64,000 nucleotides of DNA from Nonomuraea polychroma (GTDB taxonomy: Bacteria > Actinomycetota > Actinomycetes > Streptosporangiales > Streptosporangiaceae). The notes below the pieces were generated by a model, which did not search any database, was not told where the DNA came from, and worked only from the letters and a program-made list of their open reading frames with translations. This document shows positions 1 to 7,751 of this stretch, one piece after another (the first letter of the stretch is position 1; the number at the start of each line of letters is the position of its first letter). Made by a program: the position numbers and the translations under genes. The stretch is from NCBI RefSeq assembly GCF_004011505.1, contig NZ_SAUN01000001.1, positions 7,963,501 through 8,027,500 of the forward strand, given 5' to 3'.

Positions 1-279
1 GTCCTCGAAGTGGCGCATGTGAAGCTGACAGGTCGTGGTGGCGCGCTGCTCGCCGTGCGCCACGCCGTTGATGACCATGCCGCACATGCCGCAGATTCCT
101 TCGCGGCAGTCGTGGTCGAAAGCGATCGGGTCGTCGCCCTCGAGGATGAGGCGCTCGTTGAGGACGTCGAGCATCTCCAGGAAGGACATGTCCGGGGACA
201 CGTCCTCCACCTTGTACGTCACCATGCGGCCGGCGTCGTCCGGACCGTTCTGACGCCAGACCTTCAGGGTCAGGTTCAC
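1..279 (-). CDS. sdhB: Succinate dehydrogenase iron-sulfur subunit, N-terminal part (cut by window start)
   Basis: This is the electron-transfer subunit that passes electrons from the flavoprotein to the membrane quinone site. Only the first 93 residues are present. They show the plant-ferredoxin-like [2Fe-2S] domain, with cysteines in DCREGICGMCG and a fourth in TTTCQLH. The GTG start overlaps the TGA of sdhA (GTGA), so the two are translationally coupled. It is the last gene of a minus-strand sdhC-sdhA-sdhB operon. The remaining domain with the [4Fe-4S] and [3Fe-4S] ligands lies outside the window. Confidence 0.93.
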   Translation of the reverse strand, partial: MNLTLKVWRQNGPDDAGRMVTYKVEDVSPDMSFLEMLDVLNERLILEGDDPIAFDHDCREGICGMCGMVINGVAHGEQRATTTCQLHMRHFED

Positions 280-2198
280 TTGTAGCTCCGCTGGGTCATC
301 TTGACGTACTCGTACTCGAGCGTTTCCTTGTGCAGGATGGGGCCGTTGTCGCCCCACTCCCAGGCGGAGACGTGCGCGAAGTTCTCGTCGTCACGCAGGG
401 CCTCGCCGTCGGCGTCCTGGGACTCGGCGCGGAAGTGGCCGCCGCAGGACTCCGTACGCACCAGGGCGTCCAGGCACATGAGCTCGGCCAGGTCGAAGAA
501 GTCGGCGACCCGCCCGGCCCGCTCCAGCACCTGGTTGAGCTCCTCGGCGGTGCCGCTGACCTTGACGTTCTGCCAGAACTCCGCGCGCAGCTCGGGGATG
601 CGCTCCAGGGCCTTGCGCAGCGACTCCTCGGTGCGCTCCATGCCGCAGTAGTCCCACATGAGCTTGCCCAGCTCACGGTGGAAGGAGTCCGGGGTACGGG
701 TGCCGTTCACGGACAGCAGACGCTCGATCTTCGACCGGACCTTGATCTCGGCCTCGGCGATGGCCGCGTCGTCGACGTCACCGAACGGGCCGGCGGCCAG
801 GTAGTCGCCGAGGGTGGTCGGAAGGACGAAATATCCGTCGGCCAGGCCCTGCATCAGCGCGGAGGCGCCGAGGCGGTTCGCGCCGTGGTCGGAGAAGTTC
901 GCCTCCCCGATGACGAACAGGCCGGGGATCGTGGACTGCAGGTCGTAGTCCACCCACAGGCCGCCCATGGTGTAGTGGACCGCCGGGTAGATGCGCATCG
1001 GCACCTCGTACGGGTTCTCGCCCGTGATGCGCTCGTACATCTCGAAGAGGTTGCCGTACTTCTTCTCGACGGCGTCGCGGCCGAGGCGGTTGATGGCGTC
1101 GCGGAAGTCCAGGTAGACGCCAAGGCCGCCGGGGCCGACGCCGCGGCCCTCGTCGCAGACGTTCTTGGCGGCGCGGGAGGCGATGTCGCGGGGGACGAGG
1201 TTGCCGAAGGCGGGGTAGATCCGCTCCAGGTAGTAGTCGCGCTCGTCCTCGGGGATGTCGCCGGGGGCGCGGGTGTCGTTCTTGCGCAGCGGCACCCACA
1301 CGCGGCCGTCGTTACGCAGCGACTCCGACATCAACGTCAGCTTCGACTGGTACTCGCCCGACACCGGGATGCAGGTCGGGTGGATCTGCGTGTAGCAGGG
1401 GTTGGCGAAGTACGCGCCGCGCTCGTGCGCCCGCCAGATCGCCGTCGTGTTGCAGCCCTTGGCGTTCGTGGACAGGAAGAACACGTTGCCGTAGCCGCCG
1501 GTGGCCAGCACCACGGCGTCGGCCAGGTGGCGCTCGATCTCGCCGGTCACCATGTCGCGCACGATGATGCCGCGCGCCCGGCCGTCGGCGACGATCAGGT
1601 CGAGCATCTCGTGGCGGGTGTGCATGGTCACGGTCCCGGCCGCGATCTGCCGCTCCAGCGCCTGGTAGGCGCCCAGCAGCAGCTGCTGGCCCGTCTGGCC
1701 GCGGGCGTAGAACGTACGCGACACCTGCGCGCCGCCGAACGAGCGGGTGTCGAGCAGGCCGCCGTACTCGCGGGCGAACGGCACGCCCTGGGCGACCGCC
1801 TGGTCGATGATGTTCACCGACACCTGGGCGAGGCGGTAGACGTTCGACTCGCGGGCGCGGAAGTCGCCGCCCTTCACGGTGTCGTAGAAGAGCCGGTAGA
1901 TGCTGTCGCCGTCGCCGCGGTAGTTCTTGGCGGCGTTGATGCCGCCCTGCGCGGCGATGGAGTGGGCGCGGCGCGGCGTGTCCTGATAGCAGAACGACTT
2001 GACGTTGTAGCCCAGCTCGCCCAGCGTCGCCGCGGCCGAGCCGCCCGCGAGGCCGGTGCCGACCACGATCACGGTGAGCTTGCGCTTGTTGGCCGGGTTG
2101 ACCAGCTTCGCGGAGAACTTCCGCTTCTCCCACCGCTCCTCGATGGGGCCGGCAGGAGCCTTCGTGTCGCGGATCTCCGGACCTTCCGTGTAGTTCAC
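276..2198 (-). CDS. sdhA: Succinate dehydrogenase flavoprotein subunit (b558-type complex)
   Basis: Catalytic subunit oxidising succinate to fumarate, 640 residues, usual for the family with a one-piece cytochrome b anchor. The FAD-binding GTGLAGG is at residues 47-53, and the AHSIAAQGG motif puts the covalent-FAD histidine near residue 79. A longer reading frame extends upstream to 2633, but it runs through sdhC. The GTG at 2198 is preferred because it overlaps the sdhC stop (GTGA) and is followed by the normal N-terminus. It is coupled to sdhC before it and sdhB after it. A second, different flavoprotein is encoded at 7752-9653. Confidence 0.95.
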   Translation of the reverse strand: MNYTEGPEIRDTKAPAGPIEERWEKRKFSAKLVNPANKRKLTVIVVGTGLAGGSAAATLGELGYNVKSFCYQDTPRRAHSIAAQGGINAAKNYRGDGDSIYRLFYDTVKGGDFRARESNVYRLAQVSVNIIDQAVAQGVPFAREYGGLLDTRSFGGAQVSRTFYARGQTGQQLLLGAYQALERQIAAGTVTMHTRHEMLDLIVADGRARGIIVRDMVTGEIERHLADAVVLATGGYGNVFFLSTNAKGCNTTAIWRAHERGAYFANPCYTQIHPTCIPVSGEYQSKLTLMSESLRNDGRVWVPLRKNDTRAPGDIPEDERDYYLERIYPAFGNLVPRDIASRAAKNVCDEGRGVGPGGLGVYLDFRDAINRLGRDAVEKKYGNLFEMYERITGENPYEVPMRIYPAVHYTMGGLWVDYDLQSTIPGLFVIGEANFSDHGANRLGASALMQGLADGYFVLPTTLGDYLAAGPFGDVDDAAIAEAEIKVRSKIERLLSVNGTRTPDSFHRELGKLMWDYCGMERTEESLRKALERIPELRAEFWQNVKVSGTAEELNQVLERAGRVADFFDLAELMCLDALVRTESCGGHFRAESQDADGEALRDDENFAHVSAWEWGDNGPILHKETLEYEYVKMTQRSYK

Positions 2199-2944
2199 TT
2201 CACAACTCCGAACGTGATCGCGAGGGGCGGGGCCAGGAAGCCGATCACCAGGACCGCGGAGACCAGTGCGGCCGAAGCCTTCAGCACCCGGTAGCGGCTG
2301 CGATTGGCCCAGCCGAGCGTCTGCACGGCGCTCCAGATGCCGTGCCGCAGGTGCAGGCCGACCATGACCACGGCCACGAAGTAGATCAGCGTCACCCACC
2401 ACCGGGACGGCTCGAAGCCGGCGATCATCCGGTCGGCCGGGGAGGAGTCGAAGCCCTTGGGGTTGACGACGCCGAAGGTCAGGTCGAGCAGGTGCCAGAC
2501 CACGAAGAGCGCGATCGTCAGGCCGCCGAACCGCATGATGTGCGTGGTGTAGCCGTTCGCCTGCGGCTTCTTGGCGACGTACTTGACCGGCCTGGCCTTG
2601 CCGGCCCGCCGGGCGAGGGAGATCGCGGCCCACATGTGCAGGACGACCGACGCGACGAGGACGGCTTCCAAGATCGTCAGCAGCGTCCGGTACGGCAGCA
2701 GCGGCTCGAGCAGCGTGCGCAGCGCGTGCGCGTAGTCGTTGAAGGAGTCCTTGCCCAGGAAAATCTTGAGGTTGCCGAGCATGTGGAGGACAAGGAAGAG
2801 GACCATCACGGCGCCCGTGACGGCCATCACGACCTTCTTGCCGTTCGACGAGCCGAGGAACCCGCCGGCTTTCTTACGCTTTGGAGTGCTCTTGGGAGCG
2901 GGAACCGGCGCAGTCGCGGCGCCGCGCTCAATCGTCGCAGTCAC
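2195..2944 (-). CDS. sdhC: Succinate dehydrogenase cytochrome b subunit, one-chain anchor
   Basis: Membrane anchor of 249 residues that binds haem b and quinone. After a basic Pro/Lys-rich N-terminus of about 35 residues there are about five hydrophobic helices. Histidines within or next to helices (VLHMLG, VLHMWA, VWHLLD, LHLRHGIW) are the expected haem ligands of the SdhC b558 family. The start is GTG at 2944, with a GGAAAC Shine-Dalgarno-like stretch just upstream. It is first gene of the operon and divergent from the LysR gene at 3078, with 133 bp between them. The single long anchor separates this complex from the Sdh1-type complex downstream. Confidence 0.93.
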   Translation of the reverse strand: MTATIERGAATAPVPAPKSTPKRKKAGGFLGSSNGKKVVMAVTGAVMVLFLVLHMLGNLKIFLGKDSFNDYAHALRTLLEPLLPYRTLLTILEAVLVASVVLHMWAAISLARRAGKARPVKYVAKKPQANGYTTHIMRFGGLTIALFVVWHLLDLTFGVVNPKGFDSSPADRMIAGFEPSRWWVTLIYFVAVVMVGLHLRHGIWSAVQTLGWANRSRYRVLKASAALVSAVLVIGFLAPPLAITFGVVK

Positions 2945-3002
2945 GTTTCCACAAGCTAAGTACGCAGCGATGATCCGTCCAAGTCATGATGTGCCTGGTT
3001 TC

Positions 3003-3019
3003 CATAGCCGGAGGCTATG
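3003..3019. promoter_or_regulatory. LysR-type operator candidate (17-bp perfect palindrome)
   Basis: CATAGCC-GGA-GGCTATG is a perfect dyad in the 133-bp gap between sdhC and the LysR gene. It contains T-N11-A (T at 3005, A at 3017), the core motif of LysR-family recognition sites. Its place between the two divergent starts suggests that the neighbouring regulator binds here and controls itself and the sdh operon. No binding evidence is available. Confidence 0.6.
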
Positions 3020-3077
3020 ATGCTGGTATGTGCGGCCTTTTCCGGACGATCAGGTGGGCCGATGCGAGGAAAATCAC

Positions 3078-4007
3078 ATGCAGTTGCAACAACTAGCGTC
3101 CTTCGTGGCCGTCGCGGAGACCAGGCACTTCACTCAGGCCGCCGAGCGCATGCGGGTCGCCCAGCCGTCGCTGAGCAAGCAGATCAAGGCACTGGAGAGT
3201 GACCTCGGGGCGCCCCTGTTCTCCCGGGCGCGGGGCAATGTCACGCTGACCCCGGCCGGGGAGGCGCTGCTGCCGCTGGCGCGCCGCATCCTCGCCGACG
3301 CCGACACCGCCAGGCAGGAGGTGGCCCAGCTGGCAGGGCTCAGAAGGGGGCGGGTGCGGCTCGGGGCCACGCCGTCGCTGTGCGCGGGGCTGCTGGCGGA
3401 CGTGCTGGCCCGCTTCCATCGGGCGTACCCGGGGATCGAGCTGCTGGTCGAGGAGGGCGGCTCGCGCGACCTGGTCAGGGCGCTGGCGCGGGGGCAGCTC
3501 GACCTGTCGCTGGTCATCATGCCGCTGCAGAGCGACGACCCTTCACTGGTGACTGAGGAGATCCTGCGGGAGAACCTCGTGGTCGTCTCGAACTCGCATG
3601 AGCCGTCCAAGGGCCCGTACATGGAGATCGAGGACCTGCGCGGGCGGCCGATGGTGATGTTCCGGCGCGGCTACGACCTGCGGGAGGCGACGCTGGCGGC
3701 GTGCCGGCAGGCCGGGTTCGAGCCCAGGTTCGCGGTGCAGGGCGGCGAGATGGACGCGGTGTTGCGGTTCGTGGAGGCGGGGCTGGGGGTGGCCGTGGTG
3801 CCCTCCATGGTGCTCGACGGGCGGCCCGGTCTTTCCGGTACGCCGCTCGTGCCGCCGGGGCTCAGCCGGACGATCGCGCTGGCCCACCGCAAGGACGTGG
3901 AACCGACCACCGCCGCGCAGGCCTTCAGGGAGACGCTGCTCACGTTTGTGGTGGAAGCTGGACATGAAGGCATGCTTCCGCAAGGGGTAGAGCTCATCGC
4001 AGAATGA
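3078..4007 (+). CDS. LysR-family transcriptional regulator, divergent from sdhCAB
   Basis: 309-residue DNA-binding regulator. The N-terminal winged helix-turn-helix is clear (residues 1-60, with FTQAAERMRVAQPSLSKQIKALE), followed by a LysR substrate-binding domain to about residue 295. The start at 3078 is chosen because GAGGAAA precedes it and the HTH begins at once. An upstream start would add 16 unconserved residues. Divergent placement against sdhC and the T-N11-A palindrome between them imply control of the sdh operon, with a small organic acid as the likely effector. The effector is inference. Confidence 0.88.
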   Translation: MQLQQLASFVAVAETRHFTQAAERMRVAQPSLSKQIKALESDLGAPLFSRARGNVTLTPAGEALLPLARRILADADTARQEVAQLAGLRRGRVRLGATPSLCAGLLADVLARFHRAYPGIELLVEEGGSRDLVRALARGQLDLSLVIMPLQSDDPSLVTEEILRENLVVVSNSHEPSKGPYMEIEDLRGRPMVMFRRGYDLREATLAACRQAGFEPRFAVQGGEMDAVLRFVEAGLGVAVVPSMVLDGRPGLSGTPLVPPGLSRTIALAHRKDVEPTTAAQAFRETLLTFVVEAGHEGMLPQGVELIAE

Positions 4008-4041
4008 AGCAACATCTCCAATGTCCCGGTGAGGCGATTTG

Positions 4042-5175
4042 GTGACAGCAAATCTCTCGGAAACGCTGACGCTGCTCCTCCTCGAGGACGACGACGGCGA
4101 CGCATTCCTCGTCGAGGAGTTGCTGCAGCAGGCTGTCGCGCCGCCGAAGATCTTCCGGGCGCGCAGCCTCCAGGAGGCCAAGGCCAAGCTGACCTCCAAG
4201 ATCCAGTGTGTGCTCGTCGACCTCTCGTTGCCCGACGCCTCCCGGCTGGAGGCGCTGGAGGAGGTGCTGGCGCTGGCGCCGCACGCGGCCGTGCTGGTGC
4301 TCACCGGGCTGCGGGACGTCCACGTGGGCGTCGCCGCCGTCCAGGCCGGGGCGCAGGACTACCTGGTCAAGCAGGACATCGACGCACGGCTGCTGGCCAG
4401 GTCCATCAGGTACGCCATGGAACGCAAACGGGCCGACCAGACTCAGCTGAGGCTCGTGCAGGCGGAGCTGATCGCGAAGGAGAACGCCAGGATGCAGCGG
4501 GGCCTGCTGCCCGTCGCGCTGCTGCACACCAACGCGATCGAGCACACCACGCGTTACCTGCCGGGCAGTGGTGGCACGCTGGCCGGGGACTTCCTGGACG
4601 CGGTGCAGACCCCGGACGGCGCGGTGCACATCGTGGTGGGCGACGTGTGCGGGCACGGCCCCGACGAGGCCGCGCTCGGCGTGGCGATGCGCATCGCCTG
4701 GCGGACCCTGGTGCTGGCCGGGCAGACCGATGACACGCTCCTGCGTACGCTCGACGCCCTGCTGCGGGCCGAGCGCAAGGCGCCGGAGATCTTCACGACC
4801 CTGTGCATGGCGACGATCAGCCCTGATCTGCGCTACGCCAGGATGCGCGTGGTCGGGCACCCACCCCCGGTGCTGGTGCGCGACGGCGCCGTCGAGGTGG
4901 TCGCCGACACCCCGTCTGGCCCGCCGCTCGGGATCTTCCCGGACGCCGAATGGTCGGTGATCGACGTGCCGCTGGGTGAGGAATGGTCGATGATGCTCTA
5001 CACCGACGGCCTGATCGAGGCGGCCGTGGGCGAGCACAACGAGCTGCTGGGGGTAGAGGGCCTGGTCGACCTGGTCCGCCGGCACGGCGCGATCGACCTC
5101 GACCGGCTGATCAGGCATGTGGGCACGCTGAGCGACGACCTGGCCGTGGTCCTGGTGAGCAGGAGGAGAGAATGA
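4042..5175 (+). CDS. Response regulator fused to SpoIIE/RsbU-type PP2C phosphatase
   Basis: 377 residues. The receiver domain (residues 8-125) has acidic residues EDDDGD at 15-20, phosphoacceptor Asp60 in LVDLSLPD, Thr88 and Lys110. A short helical linker leads to a PP2C-type phosphatase domain (about 160-375) with metal-binding motifs AGDFLDA (181-187) and GDVCGHG (200-206). This architecture normally dephosphorylates an anti-sigma-factor antagonist in partner-switching. No antagonist or anti-sigma gene is visible here. The GTG at 4042 lies 8 bases after GGTGAGG; a TTG just upstream is the alternative. It overlaps the following kinase gene by ATGA. Confidence 0.9.
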   Translation: MTANLSETLTLLLLEDDDGDAFLVEELLQQAVAPPKIFRARSLQEAKAKLTSKIQCVLVDLSLPDASRLEALEEVLALAPHAAVLVLTGLRDVHVGVAAVQAGAQDYLVKQDIDARLLARSIRYAMERKRADQTQLRLVQAELIAKENARMQRGLLPVALLHTNAIEHTTRYLPGSGGTLAGDFLDAVQTPDGAVHIVVGDVCGHGPDEAALGVAMRIAWRTLVLAGQTDDTLLRTLDALLRAERKAPEIFTTLCMATISPDLRYARMRVVGHPPPVLVRDGAVEVVADTPSGPPLGIFPDAEWSVIDVPLGEEWSMMLYTDGLIEAAVGEHNELLGVEGLVDLVRRHGAIDLDRLIRHVGTLSDDLAVVLVSRRRE

Positions 5176-6317
5176 GCATCCATCCGCTGCCGCCGCCCAA
5201 GGAGCCTGTGGGGCTGGGCAGGCTCCCGGTGGCCCGCTGGTTCCTGTTCACCGGCGCGGTGGCAGGGGTGGCCTTCGTGGCCGGCGCCGTGGTCACCATG
5301 CTGATGCTCGCCGAGGCCCAGGCGCTGAACCCGCCGCCCGGCGTGGCCGCGCAGATGGGGCGGGTGCACGCGGCGTTGATCGTGTTGTTCGCGGTGTTGC
5401 TCGCCTGCGGCGCCGGGCTGGCGGTCATCGTGCGTTACGCCGTGCTGAAGCCCATCGACCAGCTCACCGACCAGGTCCGTCAGGTCGCCGCCGGCGACTT
5501 CGACCACACCCTGCACGTGGACCGCCCGGCGGAGCTCGCCGAGTTGTCCAGCCACATCGACGCCATGCGCGACCGCATCGTGTCGGCCTGGCGGGTGGCC
5601 GCCGACCAGGCCGAGGAGCTGCGCCGGTCGAACGGCGAGCTGGAGCAGTTCGCGTACGTGGCCAGCCACGACCTGCAGGAGCCGCTGCGCAAGGTCGCCA
5701 GCTTCACCCAGATGCTGGAGCAGCGCTACGGCTCCGAGCTCGACGAGCGGGCCAGGCAATACATCCACTATGCGGTCGACGGCGCCAAACGGATGCAGCT
5801 GCTGATCAACGACCTGCTGGACTTCTCCAGGGTCGGCCGGGTCACCGGTGAGCGCACCGTGACCGACTCCGGCGAGGCGCTGAACCAGGCGCTGGACAAC
5901 CTGTCGGCCACGGTCGAGGACACCGAGACCACGGTCACCAGGGACGACCTGCCCAAGGTCAAGGGCAACCGGCTGCAGCTCACTCAGCTGTTCCAGAACC
6001 TCATCGAGAACGCGATCAAGTTCCGCTCCGAGGCGCCCCCGCGCATCCACATCGGGGTCAAGCGATCCGGCGACATGTGGGAGTTCAGCTGCTCCGACAA
6101 CGGCATCGGGGTCGAACCCAAGTACGCCGACCGTATCTTCCTCATCTTCCAGCGTCTCCACCCCCGGGACGTGTATCCAGGGACTGGCATCGGCCTGGCA
6201 CTGTGTCGCAAGATCGTCGAGTACCACGGCGGACAGATGTGGCTCGACAACAGCGATGAGGGCCAGGGTGCGACGTTCCGCTGGACGCTACCCGCGGCTG
6301 GAGACGACGATGACTGA
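5172..6317 (+). CDS. Membrane histidine kinase with HAMP domain
   Basis: 381 residues. Two transmembrane helices (about 22-47 and 66-90) flank a very short external loop. A HAMP domain follows (about 91-143), then a HisKA domain with His166 in VASHDLQEPLRKV and an HATPase domain carrying N, G1 and G2 boxes (NLIENAIKF, DNGIG, GTGIGLALC). The HisKA and ATPase sequences resemble phytochrome-like kinases. Its ATG overlaps the stop of the RR-phosphatase gene and it follows AGGAGGAGAG. Its own end overlaps the next response regulator, so all three are co-translated and probably form one phosphorelay. Confidence 0.92.
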   Translation: MSIHPLPPPKEPVGLGRLPVARWFLFTGAVAGVAFVAGAVVTMLMLAEAQALNPPPGVAAQMGRVHAALIVLFAVLLACGAGLAVIVRYAVLKPIDQLTDQVRQVAAGDFDHTLHVDRPAELAELSSHIDAMRDRIVSAWRVAADQAEELRRSNGELEQFAYVASHDLQEPLRKVASFTQMLEQRYGSELDERARQYIHYAVDGAKRMQLLINDLLDFSRVGRVTGERTVTDSGEALNQALDNLSATVEDTETTVTRDDLPKVKGNRLQLTQLFQNLIENAIKFRSEAPPRIHIGVKRSGDMWEFSCSDNGIGVEPKYADRIFLIFQRLHPRDVYPGTGIGLALCRKIVEYHGGQMWLDNSDEGQGATFRWTLPAAGDDDD

Positions 6318-6759
6318 ATGGCGCCCGATCGAGGTGCTCCTGGTGGAGGACGACCAAGGGGACATCCTGCTCACCAAGGAGGCCTTCGACTACAACAAGG
6401 TACGCAACCGCCTCAACGTGGTGAACGACGGCGAGCAGGCGATGGCGTACCTGCGCCAGGAGGACGGCTACGCCGACGCGCCACGCCCGGACCTCATCCT
6501 GCTGGACCTCAACCTGCCGCGGATGAGCGGCATGGAGGTGCTGCGGGAGGTCAAGGCCGACAGCACGTTGCGGATGATCCCTGTGGTGATACTGACGACG
6601 TCAGAGGCGGAGGAGGACATCATCCACAGCTACCAGCTGCACGCCAACGCCTATGTGTCGAAACCGGTGGACTTTGAGCAATTTATCCGGGTTGTCCGGC
6701 AGATCGATGATTTTTTCGTGACTGTGGTTAAGTTGCCGGCCCAGGGGCAGCGCCCCTGA
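6310..6759 (+). CDS. Stand-alone response regulator (Rcp1-like)
   Basis: 149-residue single-domain receiver: acidic pair in VEDDQGD, phosphoacceptor Asp66 (LLDLNLP), Thr96 and Lys118 (SKPVDFEQ). It has no output domain, as in cyanobacterial Rcp1-type regulators that pair with phytochrome-like kinases. The ATG at 6310 overlaps the kinase stop by 8 bases, so coupling is tight. A likely role is phosphate shuttle or sink between the kinase and the RR-phosphatase; that role is inference. Confidence 0.9.
   Translation: MTEWRPIEVLLVEDDQGDILLTKEAFDYNKVRNRLNVVNDGEQAMAYLRQEDGYADAPRPDLILLDLNLPRMSGMEVLREVKADSTLRMIPVVILTTSEAEEDIIHSYQLHANAYVSKPVDFEQFIRVVRQIDDFFVTVVKLPAQGQRP
6742..6758 (+). terminator. Short GC hairpin at the end of the two-component operon
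   Basis: CAGGGGC-AGC-GCCCCTG is a perfect 7-bp stem overlapping the stop codon region of the response regulator gene. No T-tract follows, so it may only be a weak terminator or an mRNA 3'-end stabiliser. Confidence 0.4.
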
Positions 6760-6767
6760 CGACCTAC

Positions 6768-6781
6768 GTGACAGGAATCAC
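6768..6781. promoter_or_regulatory. CRP-like palindrome 1 upstream of the Sdh1-type operon
   Basis: GTGA-CAGGAA-TCAC is a perfect match to the GTGA-N6-TCAC core of Crp/Fnr-family sites. It lies 183 bp before the ATG at 6951, 35 bp upstream of a second such site. Confidence 0.6.
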
Positions 6782-6802
6782 AGGCGGTCATCGAAAAAGT
6801 GA

Positions 6803-6816
6803 GTGACCCCGCTCAC
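6803..6816. promoter_or_regulatory. CRP-like palindrome 2 upstream of the Sdh1-type operon
   Basis: GTGA-CCCCGC-TCAC followed by A is the second exact GTGA-N6-TCAC site in this 191-bp gap. A wider GTGAG/CTCAC dyad (6799-6816) is nested on it. Two sites 35 bp apart suggest cooperative or dual regulation by a Crp-family protein. Confidence 0.6.
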
Positions 6817-6950
6817 AAATATGGATGCGAGCGTCGTAACGTATCCCCCACCAACGCGCGCTTGAGCGATACCGCACGTACGCGCGCCCAGCGAAACGAA
6901 ACCACGGACCCGCCGCGCGAAAGGGTCCGCGGGAGGTGGAGAGGTCCGCG

Positions 6951-7739
6951 ATGACCCAGACGACGCCCGAAGCCCCGCTCCGAAGGCAGCGTGCGCAAGT
7001 CAAGGTGCGCACCCTGCGCACGGACAGATGGTGGCTGACCCCGCTGCTGACATTCCTCGGGCTCAGTTCCTTCCTTGTGTACGGTGTATGGGCGATCATC
7101 GACACGAGCAACTTCGTCGAGCCGTACGTCGCCCCCTTCGCCTCACCCTGTCTGACGACCCAGGCGGTGTGTGACGGCGCGAGGCTGTTCGGATGGGCGC
7201 CGATCGGCGACTGGTACGCCCTCCCGCCGGGGCTGCTCATCCTCGGCCTCCCGGGCGGATTCCGGTTGACGTGCTATTACTACCGAAAGTCGTACTACCG
7301 CTCGTTCTGGTTGTCGCCGCCCGCGTGCGCGGTGCAGGAGCCGCACGGCAAGTACACCGGTGAGCGGCGCTTCCCGCTGATCCTGCAGAACGTGCACAGG
7401 TACTTCTTCTACGCGGCCATCCTGATCGGCCTCATCCTGGCCTACGACGCCGTCCTGGCGCTCGTCCACAAGCCGCTCGGCCTGGGCACCTGGATCCTGG
7501 TCGCCAACGCCGTCCTGATCAACCTGTACACGCTTTCGTGCCACTCCTGCCGGCACATCACGGCGGGCCGGCTCAACCACTTCTCCCGTCACCCGCTGCG
7601 TTACCGGGCCTGGACGTTCGTCTCCAAGCTCAACGCCAAGCACCAACCCCTCGCGTGGGCCTCGATGTTCTCCGTCATGGGCGCCGACCTCTATGTCCGC
7701 CTGGTGGCCAAGGGCATCATCGCCTTCCCGTACGCGTAA
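6951..7739 (+). CDS. sdhC: Sdh1-type succinate dehydrogenase membrane anchor, probable embedded Rieske-type cluster
   Basis: 262 residues with about five hydrophobic segments (near 32-50, 90-105, 150-172, 180-197 and 238-258). It is placed as the anchor of a mycobacterial Sdh1-type complex by gene order (anchor, flavoprotein, FeS) and by the flavoprotein sequence. In M. smegmatis Sdh1 the anchor holds a Rieske-type [2Fe-2S] cluster. Here candidate ligands are Cys108, Cys126, His132, His149 and the motif CHSCRH (197-202); which four bind is not decidable by eye. ATG 6951 is preferred over GTG 6936 because GGGAGGTGGAGAGG ends 6 bases before it. The stop is 12 bp before the flavoprotein start. 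Confidence 0.82.
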   Translation: MTQTTPEAPLRRQRAQVKVRTLRTDRWWLTPLLTFLGLSSFLVYGVWAIIDTSNFVEPYVAPFASPCLTTQAVCDGARLFGWAPIGDWYALPPGLLILGLPGGFRLTCYYYRKSYYRSFWLSPPACAVQEPHGKYTGERRFPLILQNVHRYFFYAAILIGLILAYDAVLALVHKPLGLGTWILVANAVLINLYTLSCHSCRHITAGRLNHFSRHPLRYRAWTFVSKLNAKHQPLAWASMFSVMGADLYVRLVAKGIIAFPYA

Positions 7740-7751
7740 GGACAGCTTTCA

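Noticed and set aside
330..2294. 654-codon plus-strand open frame opposite sdhA
   Set aside because: It is an antisense shadow in GC-rich DNA, rich in Val/Ala/Gly/Asp/His, with no domain; sdhA on the other strand is certain.
4039..4041. TTG start for the RR-phosphatase gene
   Set aside because: The adjacent GTG at 4042 has better spacing from the ribosome site and is a more common start.
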